DNA from: Malaciobacter pacificus
Lineage (GTDB): Bacteria; Campylobacterota; Campylobacteria; Campylobacterales; Arcobacteraceae
Reading direction: 5' to 3'
DNA: 64,000 bases
Assembly (NCBI RefSeq): GCF_004214795.1
Contig: NZ_CP035928.1
Coordinates: 2,542,001 to 2,606,000, forward strand
A program made the translations under genes and the position numbers. Shown here in pieces: positions 1 to 8,376 of this stretch; position 1 is the first letter of the stretch; each line of letters begins with the position of its first letter. The notes beneath the pieces were generated by a model. That model saw only the letters and a program-made list of their open reading frames with translations, ran no database searches and was not told where the DNA came from.

Positions 1-1
1 A

Positions 2-361
2 TTTGTAGAGACTGAGCCATTATTAGCAGGATTAAAACTTACAATCGGTGCAGATACTACAGGTGTAGTTTCAAGAGCATTTGGTGTAATGATTGAAGAA
101 GAAGGAGTTGCATTAAGAGGAAGATTCTTAATTAACCCAGAAGGAACAGTAGTAGCTCAAGAAGTACAAGCTCCAATGGTAGGAAGAAATGTAAATGAAT
201 TCCTAAGACAAGTAAGAGCTTGGCAACATGCAGAAAAAACTGGTGAAGTTTGTCCAGCAGGATGGGTTCCAGGTAAGAAAACACTTCCAGTTAATACTGA
301 TGTTGAGCAAATGACTGGTAGAGTAGGTGATTATATTACTGTTGAAGAGATTATGTCTTAA
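2..361 (+). CDS. Peroxiredoxin (AhpC/2-Cys type), C-terminal part
   Basis: The reading frame is open from the window edge to a TAA stop, so the N-terminal third, including the peroxidatic cysteine, lies outside. The visible 119 residues carry the late peroxiredoxin fold (GVVSRAFGVMIEEEG, then FLINPEGTVVAQ) and the resolving-cysteine motif EVCPAGW, followed by the C-terminal tail found in typical 2-Cys enzymes. Such proteins reduce hydrogen peroxide and organic peroxides in the cytoplasm using thioredoxin or AhpF-like partners. A strong terminator follows directly, so this is the last gene of its transcript. The family call is firm; the exact subtype (AhpC or tsa-type) is not resolved by the fragment. 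Confidence 0.93.
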   Translation, partial: FVETEPLLAGLKLTIGADTTGVVSRAFGVMIEEEGVALRGRFLINPEGTVVAQEVQAPMVGRNVNEFLRQVRAWQHAEKTGEVCPAGWVPGKKTLPVNTDVEQMTGRVGDYITVEEIMS

Positions 362-376
362 TAGTATATAAAAGTA

Positions 377-407
377 AAAAGGCTTAGTATTTACTAAGCC
401 TTTTTTT
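377..407 (+). terminator. Rho-independent terminator after the peroxiredoxin gene
   Basis: GGCTTAG at 381-387 pairs with CTAAGCC at 394-400 around a 6-nt loop. The flanking A and T runs extend the stem, and a run of seven T follows. Confidence 0.9.
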
Positions 408-763
408 ATTCCAATAAATTTGATACTTGCGGTCATGTCCCTATTTAGTTACTAACTTTCATGACCATAACTGTGAGATTTAGACTTATTTAAAAAAGCT
501 ACATATTATTTATTTAGGGAAAACTCCAAATATTACAGTTTGTTGAACTTTTTGCAGCCACTTGTAAATAAACCCTTCTTTACTACTAATATAGTGAAGT
601 TTTATGAATATTGAAGGAGTGCAAAATAGCCATTTAAATTTGTCAATTCAATCATTAACATAAGGGTCTATAACAATTACTCTTAAATTTTATATTTTAA
701 TGAAAACTATGCGCACATAATTTAGTCTTAGTTATTTAAATATTTCAATCTAAAAAGATGTTT
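408..763. other. Gene-poor spacer with a possible gene remnant
   Basis: No convincing complete gene is visible. Positions 424-473 hold an inverted GGTCATG/CATGACC pair. On the minus strand 510-647 is a 45-codon frame between two stops with no start; its end (KWLQKVQQTVIFGVFPK) looks protein-like but I do not recognise it. In DNA this AT-rich a frame of this length can occur by chance, so it is only a possible remnant. Confidence 0.35.
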
Positions 764-1687
764 TCATATAACACAATTTGTTTTGTTTTGTATATTCATT
801 ATAGAGTCAGCTTGAATCAATATATGATTAAACCCATTTATTTTCAAATCTATCTTCATCTTATTTGTAATAGATTCTATCTCTTGTAATGTTATACTAT
901 CATCATCTAATACTATATGAAAAGAAATAAAACTGTATTTTGAACTTGGGTTACTAATATGTAAATCATGATACTCAACTATTCTGGTATCTTTTTTTAT
1001 AATTTTTTCGAGTTCATGTTCGCTAATATCTGATGTATTCATATCCATAAGAGACAAGAAACTTTTTTTAAGTAGTGGGTATGAATGAAATAAAATATAA
1101 ACTGAAAAAACCATTGTTAAAATAGAATCAATATAGTAAATTTTAAAAAAATAAATAAATATACCAGCAACAACGACAGCTACTGAAATCAAAGCATCAC
1201 TTAACATATGTAAATATGCTGATTTTATATTTGCATCTTCGTCACCATTGTGATTATGAGGAGTGTGATCATGTGAAGCACAAGCAGATACTCCAATATT
1301 GTTTAAAATATAAGCACTAATACCATTAGCAATAACTGCAATAATACCAACAACTATCATATAAATAGGATCTATAATTTCAGGATTAAAAAATCTATCA
1401 ATAGATTGATAAATCATTAAAGCCATTGTAATAAATAAGAATAAAGTATTTACAAAAGCAGCCATCATTTCGGCTTTTATGTAACCAAATGTTTTTTTGA
1501 ATGTTGTAGTTTTCACGCCTAAAATTAAAGCTATATAAGTAATTATAACTGCTAGTACATCACCAGCATTATGTAAGGCATCAGCAATAAGTGCAAATGA
1601 GTTGGAGATATACCCAAATATTATTTCAGAAACTACTATTAGTAGATTAACAATGATTATGAGTAGAATTTTCTTTTCTTTTGACAT
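764..1687 (-). CDS. Cation diffusion facilitator (CDF) family metal exporter
   Basis: This 307-residue inner-membrane protein has the CDF arrangement: about six membrane segments over residues 7-200 and a soluble C-terminal domain. The metal-site motifs are visible: ALHNAGD in the second membrane segment (H39, D43) and HMLSDALISV in the fifth. A histidine-rich loop (HDHTPHNHNGDED) lies between segments four and five, as in CzcD/ZitB-type zinc exporters. Family members export Zn2+, and sometimes Co2+ or Cd2+, in exchange for protons. The gene stands alone and is divergent from the damaged LysR gene, which may once have controlled it. Zinc is the most likely substrate, but specificity cannot be read from sequence alone. 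Confidence 0.92.
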   Translation of the reverse strand: MSKEKKILLIIIVNLLIVVSEIIFGYISNSFALIADALHNAGDVLAVIITYIALILGVKTTTFKKTFGYIKAEMMAAFVNTLFLFITMALMIYQSIDRFFNPEIIDPIYMIVVGIIAVIANGISAYILNNIGVSACASHDHTPHNHNGDEDANIKSAYLHMLSDALISVAVVVAGIFIYFFKIYYIDSILTMVFSVYILFHSYPLLKKSFLSLMDMNTSDISEHELEKIIKKDTRIVEYHDLHISNPSSKYSFISFHIVLDDDSITLQEIESITNKMKIDLKINGFNHILIQADSIMNIQNKTNCVI

Positions 1688-1760
1688 TTTTATCCCTTAC
1701 TTTATTTATATGTATCATCTTAAAAAGGATTATAGCTAAATGTGACTTAATGAAGAATAG

Positions 1761-2446
1761 TCTTTAGCAGCAGTTGATTTAAACTTTACCCAATCAAATG
1801 CAACTAATAGAATTAAGCAATTAGAAAAGAGTTTAGGTTACCTCCTTTTTCATAGAGTGCCATCTGGTGTAATTTTGACAAAAGAGGGAGAAAAACTCTA
1901 TCCTATGGCTGTTGAGATTATAAAAAAAGTTGAAATAGCACAATATAAAATGCAAAATATAACTCATCAAGAAACACTTCGTATTGGCTCTGGTCAAGCA
2001 AATGTTGCATTAAGATTATTACCATTTATAAATAAACTAAATAATAAATATCCAAATATGCAATTAGAACTCTATGCAGATGCTAATCCTCAAATATTAG
2101 AAAAACTATTGGACTATAAACTTGATATTGCATTTCTTACAGGTGCTCCTACTCATAAAGATTTAATGATTTTAAATAGTTTTGATGATGATTTGTATAT
2201 GGTAGAACCCAAAAAAGAAGAATATAATAATTGTTTATTTGGATATAAAAAAGATAGCACTCATTATAAATTTTTAGTTGAATATGAAAAAAATAGAGGT
2301 AATGAAAATTTTAAAACAATTTTTATTGAAAACTATGAAGTAATGCTTGGTTGTGTGAAAAATGGAATGGGGAAAGCATATCTATCAAAAAGAATTATTG
2401 ATAAATATGGCTATTCAAATAATTTAATTCTTACAAAACTTCCAAA
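1761..2446 (+). pseudogene. LysR-family regulator, 5' part (broken)
   Basis: The frame reads through a LysR helix-turn-helix remnant (SLAAVDLNFTQSNATNRIKQ, then LEKSLGYLLFHR) into a substrate-binding domain. It is damaged three times. There is no start codon and an in-frame TAG lies at 1758-1760. Residues expected between NFT and QSN in the recognition helix region are missing, about eight compared with the family pattern. An IS3-type element interrupts the 3' end at 2447. The frame is otherwise open from 1761. A GTG at 1857 could give a 203-residue protein lacking the DNA-binding domain, but this is probably not functional. The remaining 27 codons lie at 3740-3821. Confidence 0.85.
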
Positions 2447-2484
2447 TGGAATGACCCCGAAAGTGTAGACAGTTTTTTAATCAG

Positions 2485-3312
2485 TTAACACCTAATGTTT
2501 GTAAGACTTTCATTGTATCTTTTCTCAAATTCATTTGGACTTATAAAACCTAAATAACTATGCCTTCTTTTTGAATTGTAAAACATCTCTATATACTCAA
2601 ATGTTTTATCTTTTGCCTCTTGTCTTGTTCTAAATATATTTTTCCTAACTAATTCTCTTTTAAATGTCTTAAAAAAACTTTCTGCTACTGCATTATCATA
2701 ACAATTACCTCTTCGACTCATACTTGGAGTTATCTTGTGATATTTTAAAAATGTTTTATAACCATAAGAACTATATTGACTTCCTTGATCTGAATGTAAT
2801 ATTACTCCTGTATCAGGAATTCTATAAGTTGCTTTATTTAAAGCATTTAAAAGTAGTTGTGTGGTTTGTCGATGAGAAGTTTCCCATCCTATAATCTTTC
2901 TTGAAAATAGATCTAAGACTATTGCTAAATATAACCATCCTTCATGAGTTCTAATATAAGTTATATCACTAACCCATGATTCATTTGGAGTATTTGTTAT
3001 AAAACATTGTTTTAAGTGGTTTGGGTGGGCGTTATGAATGGAACCAGCTTTATATTTAGGTTTTCTTCTATAGTTACCAATTCCACATATTTTAGCCTCT
3101 TTCATGAGTCTTGCAACTCTTTTTTTATTCACATGAATATTTAAAGCTTTTAAGTCTTTATGTATATTTCTATATCCATATATTCCATTTGATTCTTTAT
3201 ATGCTTTTTTTATTTCAAGAAGTAGTTTTTCATTTTCTAACTGTAAATTTGATATTGGTTGTTTTAACCATTTATAATACCCACTTGGATGAACTTTTAA
3301 TACAGAACACAT
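2485..3312 (-). CDS. IS3-family transposase OrfB (DDE integrase domain)
   Basis: The 275 residues from the ATG hold an HTH-21-type N-terminal region (YKESNGIYGYRNIH) and an rve integrase core. The acidic triad is visible in WVSDITYIRTHEGW, HSDQGSQY and AVAESFFKTFKRE. The frame stays open upstream of the ATG to the end of orfA, reading KYAFIKEYRTHFNIRR, so the natural product is probably an OrfAB fusion made by -1 frameshifting at 3363-3369. The full-length catalytic core suggests the element may still be active. Confidence 0.93.
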   Translation of the reverse strand: MCSVLKVHPSGYYKWLKQPISNLQLENEKLLLEIKKAYKESNGIYGYRNIHKDLKALNIHVNKKRVARLMKEAKICGIGNYRRKPKYKAGSIHNAHPNHLKQCFITNTPNESWVSDITYIRTHEGWLYLAIVLDLFSRKIIGWETSHRQTTQLLLNALNKATYRIPDTGVILHSDQGSQYSSYGYKTFLKYHKITPSMSRRGNCYDNAVAESFFKTFKRELVRKNIFRTRQEAKDKTFEYIEMFYNSKRRHSYLGFISPNEFEKRYNESLTNIRC

Positions 3313-3359
3313 TCTTCTTATATTGAAGTGTGTTCTATATTCTTTAATAAACGCGTACT

Positions 3360-3644
3360 TTAATTTGGGTTGCTTGCAAAGTACGCTGCGGCCTTTTTTA
3401 GTATATCTCTTTCTTCTGTTACCCTTTTTAGCTCTTTTTGTAATCTTTTAATTTCGTCTTGTGCTTCTTGGGAAACTTTTGCTTCAAATTCTGCTTGTGG
3501 TGATTTATATTTTCTTATCCAATTTCTAAGTGAGTCAGGGTGCATGCCTAATCTTTTAGCTGTTTCAATAACTCCATAACCATTTTCTACAACTTGTTTT
3601 ACTGCATCTCTTCTAAATTCATCACTATAATCTCTTCTTGCCAT
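3360..3644 (-). CDS. IS3-family transposase OrfA (helix-turn-helix)
   Basis: This 94-residue protein begins MARRDYSDEFRRDAVKQV, the start of the HTH_Tnp_1 family, and ends in a coiled-coil leucine-zipper-like segment (EIKRLQKELKRVTEERDILKKA). It binds the element ends and multimerises. The last codons before the TAA are CCA AAT, preceded by C, giving the slippery heptamer C CCA AAT, so OrfA is probably the default product and OrfAB the rarer one. Confidence 0.92.
   Translation of the reverse strand: MARRDYSDEFRRDAVKQVVENGYGVIETAKRLGMHPDSLRNWIRKYKSPQAEFEAKVSQEAQDEIKRLQKELKRVTEERDILKKAAAYFASNPN
3363..3369 (-). promoter_or_regulatory. Probable -1 ribosomal frameshift site of the IS3 element
   Basis: The minus strand reads C CCA AAT TAA at the end of orfA. 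This fits X XXY YYZ with X = C and Y = A, and the stop codon directly after it would favour pausing. Slipping back one base gives CCC AAA TTA AAG, which enters the orfB frame. Confidence 0.7.
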
Positions 3645-3739
3645 TTTTTAATTCCTTTAACGATTAAACAATTTTCTCCAAATTGTTTTGTTAATTAACT
3701 GAATTAAATGGTGTCTACTTTATAGGGGTCATTCCAAAA

Positions 3740-3821
3740 TGAGTTAAAGACATTCTTGATTTGTAGAAAAGATTATATACCAATAATAAATGAATATTTG
3801 AAGAGAGTTAAACTACATTAA
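3740..3821 (+). pseudogene. LysR-family regulator, 3' fragment
   Basis: Reading starts with the T at 3740, which completes the codon AA-T begun at 2445-2446. The frame then gives ELKTFLICRKDYIPIINEYL followed by KRVKLH and a TAA stop at 3819-3821. This is a plausible LysR C-terminus and shows that the IS3 element split a continuous gene. Confidence 0.85.
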
Positions 3822-4063
3822 TTAAAATATAATAAATAATTTGGGTCATATGAACTTCCTATCATTCCTTTTTGAGTAGGAACTTAGAATATTAAGACTT
3901 TATAGGACATAAGTTCTTAATAATCTTTTTCTAAACCTCTTATATTTGGAACACGAAGTACTCAAGCGAGTTTTCCGTGTTCCACAAAATGTTCAAAAAG
4001 TAAAATTGAGAGACTCTCACAAATCCTTAGGATTTTTTGAACAACAAAATTGACTTGTTTAAA
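3822..4063. other. Gene-free spacer rich in inverted repeats beside the IS256 element
   Basis: The clearest structure is GGAACACG (3948-3955) against CGTGTTCC (3976-3983), extended inward to a 16-bp imperfect stem with loop AAGC. Outside it are ATTAAGA/TCTTAAT and TGTTCAAAAA/TTTTTTGAACA pairs. Part of this may be the left end of the IS256 element, but I could not find a convincing partner for its right inverted repeat. Confidence 0.5.
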
Positions 4064-5266
4064 TCATAAATTTAAAGACTTATCTAATCTTCCTTCAAAA
4101 AATATAGCCAATTGGGAAATAGTTAGTGACCAATTTCTCATAGGCATAGTCCATTTTTTACTTGCATTTTGAATACCCATATAAAGAAGTTTCAATAGAG
4201 AATTTTCATTTGGAAATGCACCTTTAGTTTTAGTAAGCTTTCTAAATTGTCTATGAACAGATTCAATGATATTTGTAGTATAAATAATCCTTCTAATATC
4301 TTCAGGATATTTAAAATAAGCAGATAGATTCTCCCACTTATTTTTCCAAGATTGAATCACAATAGGATATTTTTTGCCCCATTTGGATTCAAGGTTATCA
4401 AGTTCTATTTCAGCAGCCTCTTTTGAAATAGCTTGATAAATAAGCTTTAAATCTTTCATAAACTCCTTTTGATTTTTAGAAGCAACATATCTTATGGAGT
4501 TTCTTATTTGATGAACTATACATAGTTGAATTTCAGTATGTGGAAATATAGCCTTTATAGCTTCAGGAAATCCTTTTAAACCATCAACTGAAGCTATTAG
4601 TATATCTTGTACTCCTCTATTGTTTAAATCTGTTAAAACCTGCAACCAAAAATTAGCTCCTTCATTTTCAGACAGATATAATCCTAAAATCTCTTTTTTA
4701 CCATTTAATCCAACACCAAGGATAGTATAGACTGCTTTAGATATATACCTACCATTCTCTTTTATTTTATAATGAATAGCATCAAGCCAAACAAAAGGAT
4801 ATATTGCTTCTAATGGTCTTTGTTGCCATTCTTTTAAAAGGGGTATAACTTTATCTGTAATAGAGCTTATTGTAGCTTTAGAGAACTCTAATCCATACAT
4901 CTCTTGAATATGTTCAGATATTTGAGAGTAACTATTCCCTAAAGCATATAAAGATAAAATCTTCTGTTCTATATGGTCTGAGATATGAGTTTGATGTTTT
5001 TTAACTATTTGAGGTTCATAAGAACCATTTCTATCTCTTGGAACATCAAGCTCAAATTCACCAACACTACTTTTCATAGTTTTAGAAGATTTACCATTTT
5101 TTCTATTTTTATTTATCTCTGTTGTAAGATGAGATTCAAGTTCTGCTTGAAGTGCAGCTTCTGTAAGTTGTTTAATAAGTGGAGCTAAAACTCCATCTTT
5201 ACCATCTATTTTTGCACCTGCTTTTATTTGTTCAAGTGCATCTGTTAAATCAAGTGTTTGATTCAT
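4064..5266 (-). CDS. IS256-family transposase
   Basis: At 400 residues this is the usual length for the mutator-type IS256/MULE transposase. The N-terminal segment (ALQAELESHLTTEINKNRKN) is characteristic. The DDE residues sit in VWLDAIHYK, SVDGLKGFPEAI and TTNIIESVHRQFRK, and the HIEQKILSLYALGNS stretch matches the family core. Nothing is truncated, so the enzyme could be active. It has no other gene in its unit. Confidence 0.95.
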   Translation of the reverse strand: MNQTLDLTDALEQIKAGAKIDGKDGVLAPLIKQLTEAALQAELESHLTTEINKNRKNGKSSKTMKSSVGEFELDVPRDRNGSYEPQIVKKHQTHISDHIEQKILSLYALGNSYSQISEHIQEMYGLEFSKATISSITDKVIPLLKEWQQRPLEAIYPFVWLDAIHYKIKENGRYISKAVYTILGVGLNGKKEILGLYLSENEGANFWLQVLTDLNNRGVQDILIASVDGLKGFPEAIKAIFPHTEIQLCIVHQIRNSIRYVASKNQKEFMKDLKLIYQAISKEAAEIELDNLESKWGKKYPIVIQSWKNKWENLSAYFKYPEDIRRIIYTTNIIESVHRQFRKLTKTKGAFPNENSLLKLLYMGIQNASKKWTMPMRNWSLTISQLAIFFEGRLDKSLNL

Positions 5267-5324
5267 TGTTCAATCCTTTAGAATTATAAATTCTATCAGA
5301 CTGACACAAAATTTCTAACACTCC
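4064..5324 (-). mobile_element. IS256-family insertion sequence (left end not resolved)
   Basis: A full-length IS256-type transposase is present. The right end is probably at about 5324, where the minus strand starts GGAGTGTTAGAAATTTTGTG, typical of the family's terminal repeat. No clear matching repeat or 8-9 bp target duplication was found on the left, so the true left end may lie anywhere between about 3860 and 4063. The 3' end of the neighbouring DUF59 gene abuts the right end. Confidence 0.75.
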
Positions 5325-5654
5325 CTATCTTTCCTGAGATTTTCTTAGCATCTCTAATCCCTCTTGGCTTATCATTGTAACTTCCCATTTAGGTGAGAAA
5401 ACAAATTTTACATTACAAGTTGTAACCTCATCAACACTTTGAACTCTTTCACATATCAAATCTGTAAAAGATTTTGTACTAGCACATCTTGAGTTTATAA
5501 CTGTCATTTCAATATTTACATTTATAATTTCATCTAGCTTTTCTAAATTTATATCATAAATTAGTCCTAAATCATAAATATTTATAGGTAATTCAGAGTC
5601 TTTTATAGTTTTTAACTTTTCAATCACTTCATTTATAATTTCATCTTTATCCAT
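5325..5654 (-). CDS. DUF59/MIP18-family protein (PaaD/SufT-like)
   Basis: The 109 residues contain the family core DSELPINIYDLGLIYDI and the end motif FSPKWEVTMISQEGL. Such proteins help assemble or deliver iron-sulfur clusters, and in some organisms a copy travels with sulfur-oxidation genes. The usual cysteine motif after the central strand is replaced here by NSRCAST, which keeps one cysteine. It lies 24 bp downstream of the double-thioredoxin gene and is probably co-transcribed with it. The TAG stop touches the end of the IS256 element, so the last few residues may have been altered by the insertion. Confidence 0.82.
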   Translation of the reverse strand: MDKDEIINEVIEKLKTIKDSELPINIYDLGLIYDINLEKLDEIINVNIEMTVINSRCASTKSFTDLICERVQSVDEVTTCNVKFVFSPKWEVTMISQEGLEMLRKSQER

Positions 5655-5678
5655 ACAAATATCCTATTAAGATTGATT

Positions 5679-6695
5679 TTATTCACCTAAATCTATATTA
5701 ATGCCCTCTTTTAAAAGTTCATCTTGTCTAACTCTTAAATAGTCTAAGTATGTATTTGGATATTGGACATAAAACTTACCACTTACATATCTTAAAATTT
5801 CTTTGAAATGAAATGGATATAACAATGCATCAACTGTAGAAATTAGTTTTTTATTATCAAATAGTAAAACACCTGGTCTATAATCTAAATTAATAGATTC
5901 TGCCCACTTTTTTGGTGTAGTTTTTTCTCCGTTAGGATTAATAATCTCTTTTGTAGATTTCGCATCAAGTCTCACAACTGTAAATTTTGATAATTCTTCT
6001 TTTACTAAAGCATCTTTTAAAACTCTATTGTGAAAATAATCACATTGAGTACAAGAGCCATCTTCAAAAATCACTGCTAAGGGAGAGTTTACCTTTGATA
6101 AATCTTTAATTTCTTTAAATGAATCATTCTCTTTGAAACTATATAAACTATCTTTTGTAATTTTATTTGCATATTCAGTTAGTGTCATATTTTCATAATG
6201 TTTACCTTGAACATACTCTAAAATATATTTAAAGTTTATAGGACTTCTATAACCATTTACTCTTACTACAACTTCTTTATCATAATTGAAAAATAAAATT
6301 GTAGGACTATATTGAATTTTTAATTTTTCTGCTAACTCTTTTTCAGTTAAAGTAGTCTCTTCATCCCAAACAATTTCTCTACTTCCTTTTACATTTATGT
6401 CAATAACATCAAAATATTTTTTAATAAAATCACTCGTTTTATTTTTTTCAATAAAATTTTCATTTAACATTTTCGTACAATATGGACAACCATCTAAATC
6501 CATAAATAACATGATATGTTTATTATTCTCTTGTGCTTCTTCAACATCTTCAGCCATATCTAAAAAACTCTCTTTAAACCATTCAGGAGTCTCATGCATC
6601 TCTCCACCAATAATCTTACCTTGTTGTGCGAAAAGATTTAAACTAAAAAAACTTAAAAGCATTATCAGCATAATATTTTTTAATGTTCTATTCAT
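5679..6695 (-). CDS. Periplasmic double-thioredoxin protein (SoxW-like)
   Basis: A signal peptide (residues 1-23, ending LNLFA) is followed by two thioredoxin-fold domains in a 338-residue protein. The first has CPYC at 70-73 and a cis-proline in YSPTILFF; the second has CTQC near residue 215 and YRPGVLLF. Each domain ends with the same feature, a GY/LLYPF loop followed by ILEYVQGK or ILRYVSGK, which points to internal duplication. SoxW-type thioredoxins keep Sox sulfur-carrier proteins reduced in the periplasm. The Sox assignment is an inference from resemblance and from the DUF59 partner; no sox structural genes lie in the window. Confidence 0.8.
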   Translation of the reverse strand: MNRTLKNIMLIMLLSFFSLNLFAQQGKIIGGEMHETPEWFKESFLDMAEDVEEAQENNKHIMLFMDLDGCPYCTKMLNENFIEKNKTSDFIKKYFDVIDINVKGSREIVWDEETTLTEKELAEKLKIQYSPTILFFNYDKEVVVRVNGYRSPINFKYILEYVQGKHYENMTLTEYANKITKDSLYSFKENDSFKEIKDLSKVNSPLAVIFEDGSCTQCDYFHNRVLKDALVKEELSKFTVVRLDAKSTKEIINPNGEKTTPKKWAESINLDYRPGVLLFDNKKLISTVDALLYPFHFKEILRYVSGKFYVQYPNTYLDYLRVRQDELLKEGINIDLGE

Positions 6696-6830
6696 AACTA
6701 TTCCTTATCTATTTTTATTATTATTCTATTATAAAATTTTAATTTTACTCTTTTTATAGTTTTTTTATTAATTTATTTTTTTTAACTGATACTTTATTTT
6801 ACACTTTAAGGCTCTTGTTTATTTATTTTT

Positions 6831-8331
6831 TATAGAGCCACTTGCAGATTATAAAAAACAACCCGTAATTTAAGCTGATTTAAATTTTAAAAAGTTGAAT
6901 CAAACTTCAGATAAGTTATAATTTTTTACTACAAAAATTTAACAGAAGAGCGATTCAACTTATGGAAATTATTCTACCAAAAATATCTTCAAGTCTATCT
7001 AAAATGTGGACTAAGGTTTTAAATCTTGAAAATTCACTTTTTCCTTCTTTGAAAAGAGAGCTTCAATTAGAAGAGTTGTCAAATAAAGAGCAAAAGCTTA
7101 TTAAGATATTAGACTTTGCTGCGATTGAAAAAAATATCACTGTCGTATCTATTACAAACACTCCAAAGCATAGAGAAGAGATTGCACGAGCATTTATTGC
7201 AAAGAGTGTTTACAATATCCAAACAACCAGAGACCTTATCGATAGACTTCATAGTGATAGAACGCTGAGGATCTTGTGTGGGTGGAGATATAAAAACGAT
7301 ATTCCAAGTGAGTCTAAATTTAGTAGAGTCTTTAAGGAGCTCAGTGAGCTTAAAATTGCACAAAAGACGCATGAGCAGTTTGTGAAGGAGTATCTAAGGG
7401 ATACACTCTTTTTTTATAATGCAAGTGATGCAACAAAAATACCACTGAGAGAAAAACCTGTAAAAGTTGAAAAAGAAAAGTTTAAACCAAAAAGAAGAGG
7501 ACGACCTAAAAAAGGTGAAACAAGAGAGCCTAAAACACCCAGTATCTTGCAGCAACAAGAAGATATGAAAACCACAAAGCAGATGCTATCTTTGGTATCA
7601 ACGCAGTGTGGAGTTGGAAGAAAACAGAATTCCAAAGGCAACTTTGAAACATGGATAGGAGGGAAACTCCATATCAGTGTAGTAGATGGAGATATCCCTA
7701 TTACTGCTATTTATTCAGGGGCAAATGTTCATGATAGCTCAGTAGCACTTCCTCTTATAAACGAGACAAGCAAAAAAGTATCATATCTTTATGACTTACA
7801 AGATGCAGGATACGACAGCAATATTATCAGAGATTTTTCCAAAAAACTAAATCATAGACCGCTTATTGATATCAATCCGAAGAACTCCAAAGAGTTAAAA
7901 GGAAAAATTCAACTTATAAAAGATGAAAAAAAGAAATTTAAAATTCTAAACCTTACTCAAAGTTTAGATACCCATCACTATAACCAAAGAAGTATGGTTG
8001 AGAGAGTCAATAAATACCTCAAAGAAGACTTTGGATGCAGTAATATTTATTATAAAGGAGCTACAAAAGTAGCTTCTGTTTTAGCATTTGGTATTTTATC
8101 AGTTTGTATTCATCAGAGTTTGAAACTGGTAACATAACTTTTAGCTAAAAACACTAAAAATTAGCCATTTTTAAAACTCAACCATCAAGCACGCACCCAA
8201 TAATAGTTTTTTATCTAAAATTGACCCATAAAGCGGTAAAATGATTAAAAGTTTAAAAGATCTGCTTGATAAGCTTAGTAGGTTTACAAATTCACTAGTT
8301 TATGATGGTGGAATTTGCAAGCGGCTCTATA
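6831..8331 (+). mobile_element. IS5/IS1182-like insertion sequence (about 1.5 kb)
   Basis: Terminal inverted repeats match at 18 of 20 positions: TATAGAGCCACTTGCAGATT at 6831-6850 and, on the minus strand from 8331, TATAGAGCCGCTTGCAAATT. One transposase gene fills most of it, with a 130-bp leader and a 190-bp gene-free tail. The flanks are too AT-rich for a target duplication to be called. An inverted pair AAGTTGAATC/GATTCAACTT lies just ahead of the transposase start. Confidence 0.85.
6962..8137 (+). CDS. Transposase with DUF772 and DDE domains
   Basis: This 391-residue protein begins with a DUF772-type region (HREEIARAFIAKSVYNIQTT, then LIDRLHSDRTLRILCGW) typical of IS5/IS1182 transposases. 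A lysine- and arginine-rich linker follows (KPKRRGRPKKGETREP), then a DDE_Tnp_1 core with DASDAT-like NASDATKIP, DLQDAGYDSN and YNQRSMVERVNKYLKEDFG. The frame is intact, so it may be functional. The exact IS family needs an ISfinder comparison. Confidence 0.9.
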   Translation: MEIILPKISSSLSKMWTKVLNLENSLFPSLKRELQLEELSNKEQKLIKILDFAAIEKNITVVSITNTPKHREEIARAFIAKSVYNIQTTRDLIDRLHSDRTLRILCGWRYKNDIPSESKFSRVFKELSELKIAQKTHEQFVKEYLRDTLFFYNASDATKIPLREKPVKVEKEKFKPKRRGRPKKGETREPKTPSILQQQEDMKTTKQMLSLVSTQCGVGRKQNSKGNFETWIGGKLHISVVDGDIPITAIYSGANVHDSSVALPLINETSKKVSYLYDLQDAGYDSNIIRDFSKKLNHRPLIDINPKNSKELKGKIQLIKDEKKKFKILNLTQSLDTHHYNQRSMVERVNKYLKEDFGCSNIYYKGATKVASVLAFGILSVCIHQSLKLVT

Positions 8332-8376
8332 AAATAAAATTAATTTTAATTATTTATTTCTTTCAAAGGTTAGTTT

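Larger units (their letters stand above)
2447..3736 (-). mobile_element. IS3-family insertion sequence (1290 bp)
   Basis: The ends are inverted repeats that both begin TGGAATGACCCC and continue with similar bases (GAAAGTGTAGACA at the left, TATAAAGTAGACA at the right). The element is flanked by a 3-bp duplication AAA (2444-2446 and 3737-3739), as is usual for IS3. It carries overlapping orfA and orfB on the minus strand. Joining 2446 to 3740 restores the LysR frame exactly, which confirms both boundaries. Confidence 0.93.

Noticed and set aside
1857-2468. A functional 203-residue regulator starting at GTG 1857
   Set aside because: It would lack the whole DNA-binding domain, and its last codons come from the IS3 element.
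3948-3983. This hairpin as the terminator of the LysR gene
   Set aside because: It lies 130 bp past the gene end and has no T run on that side.
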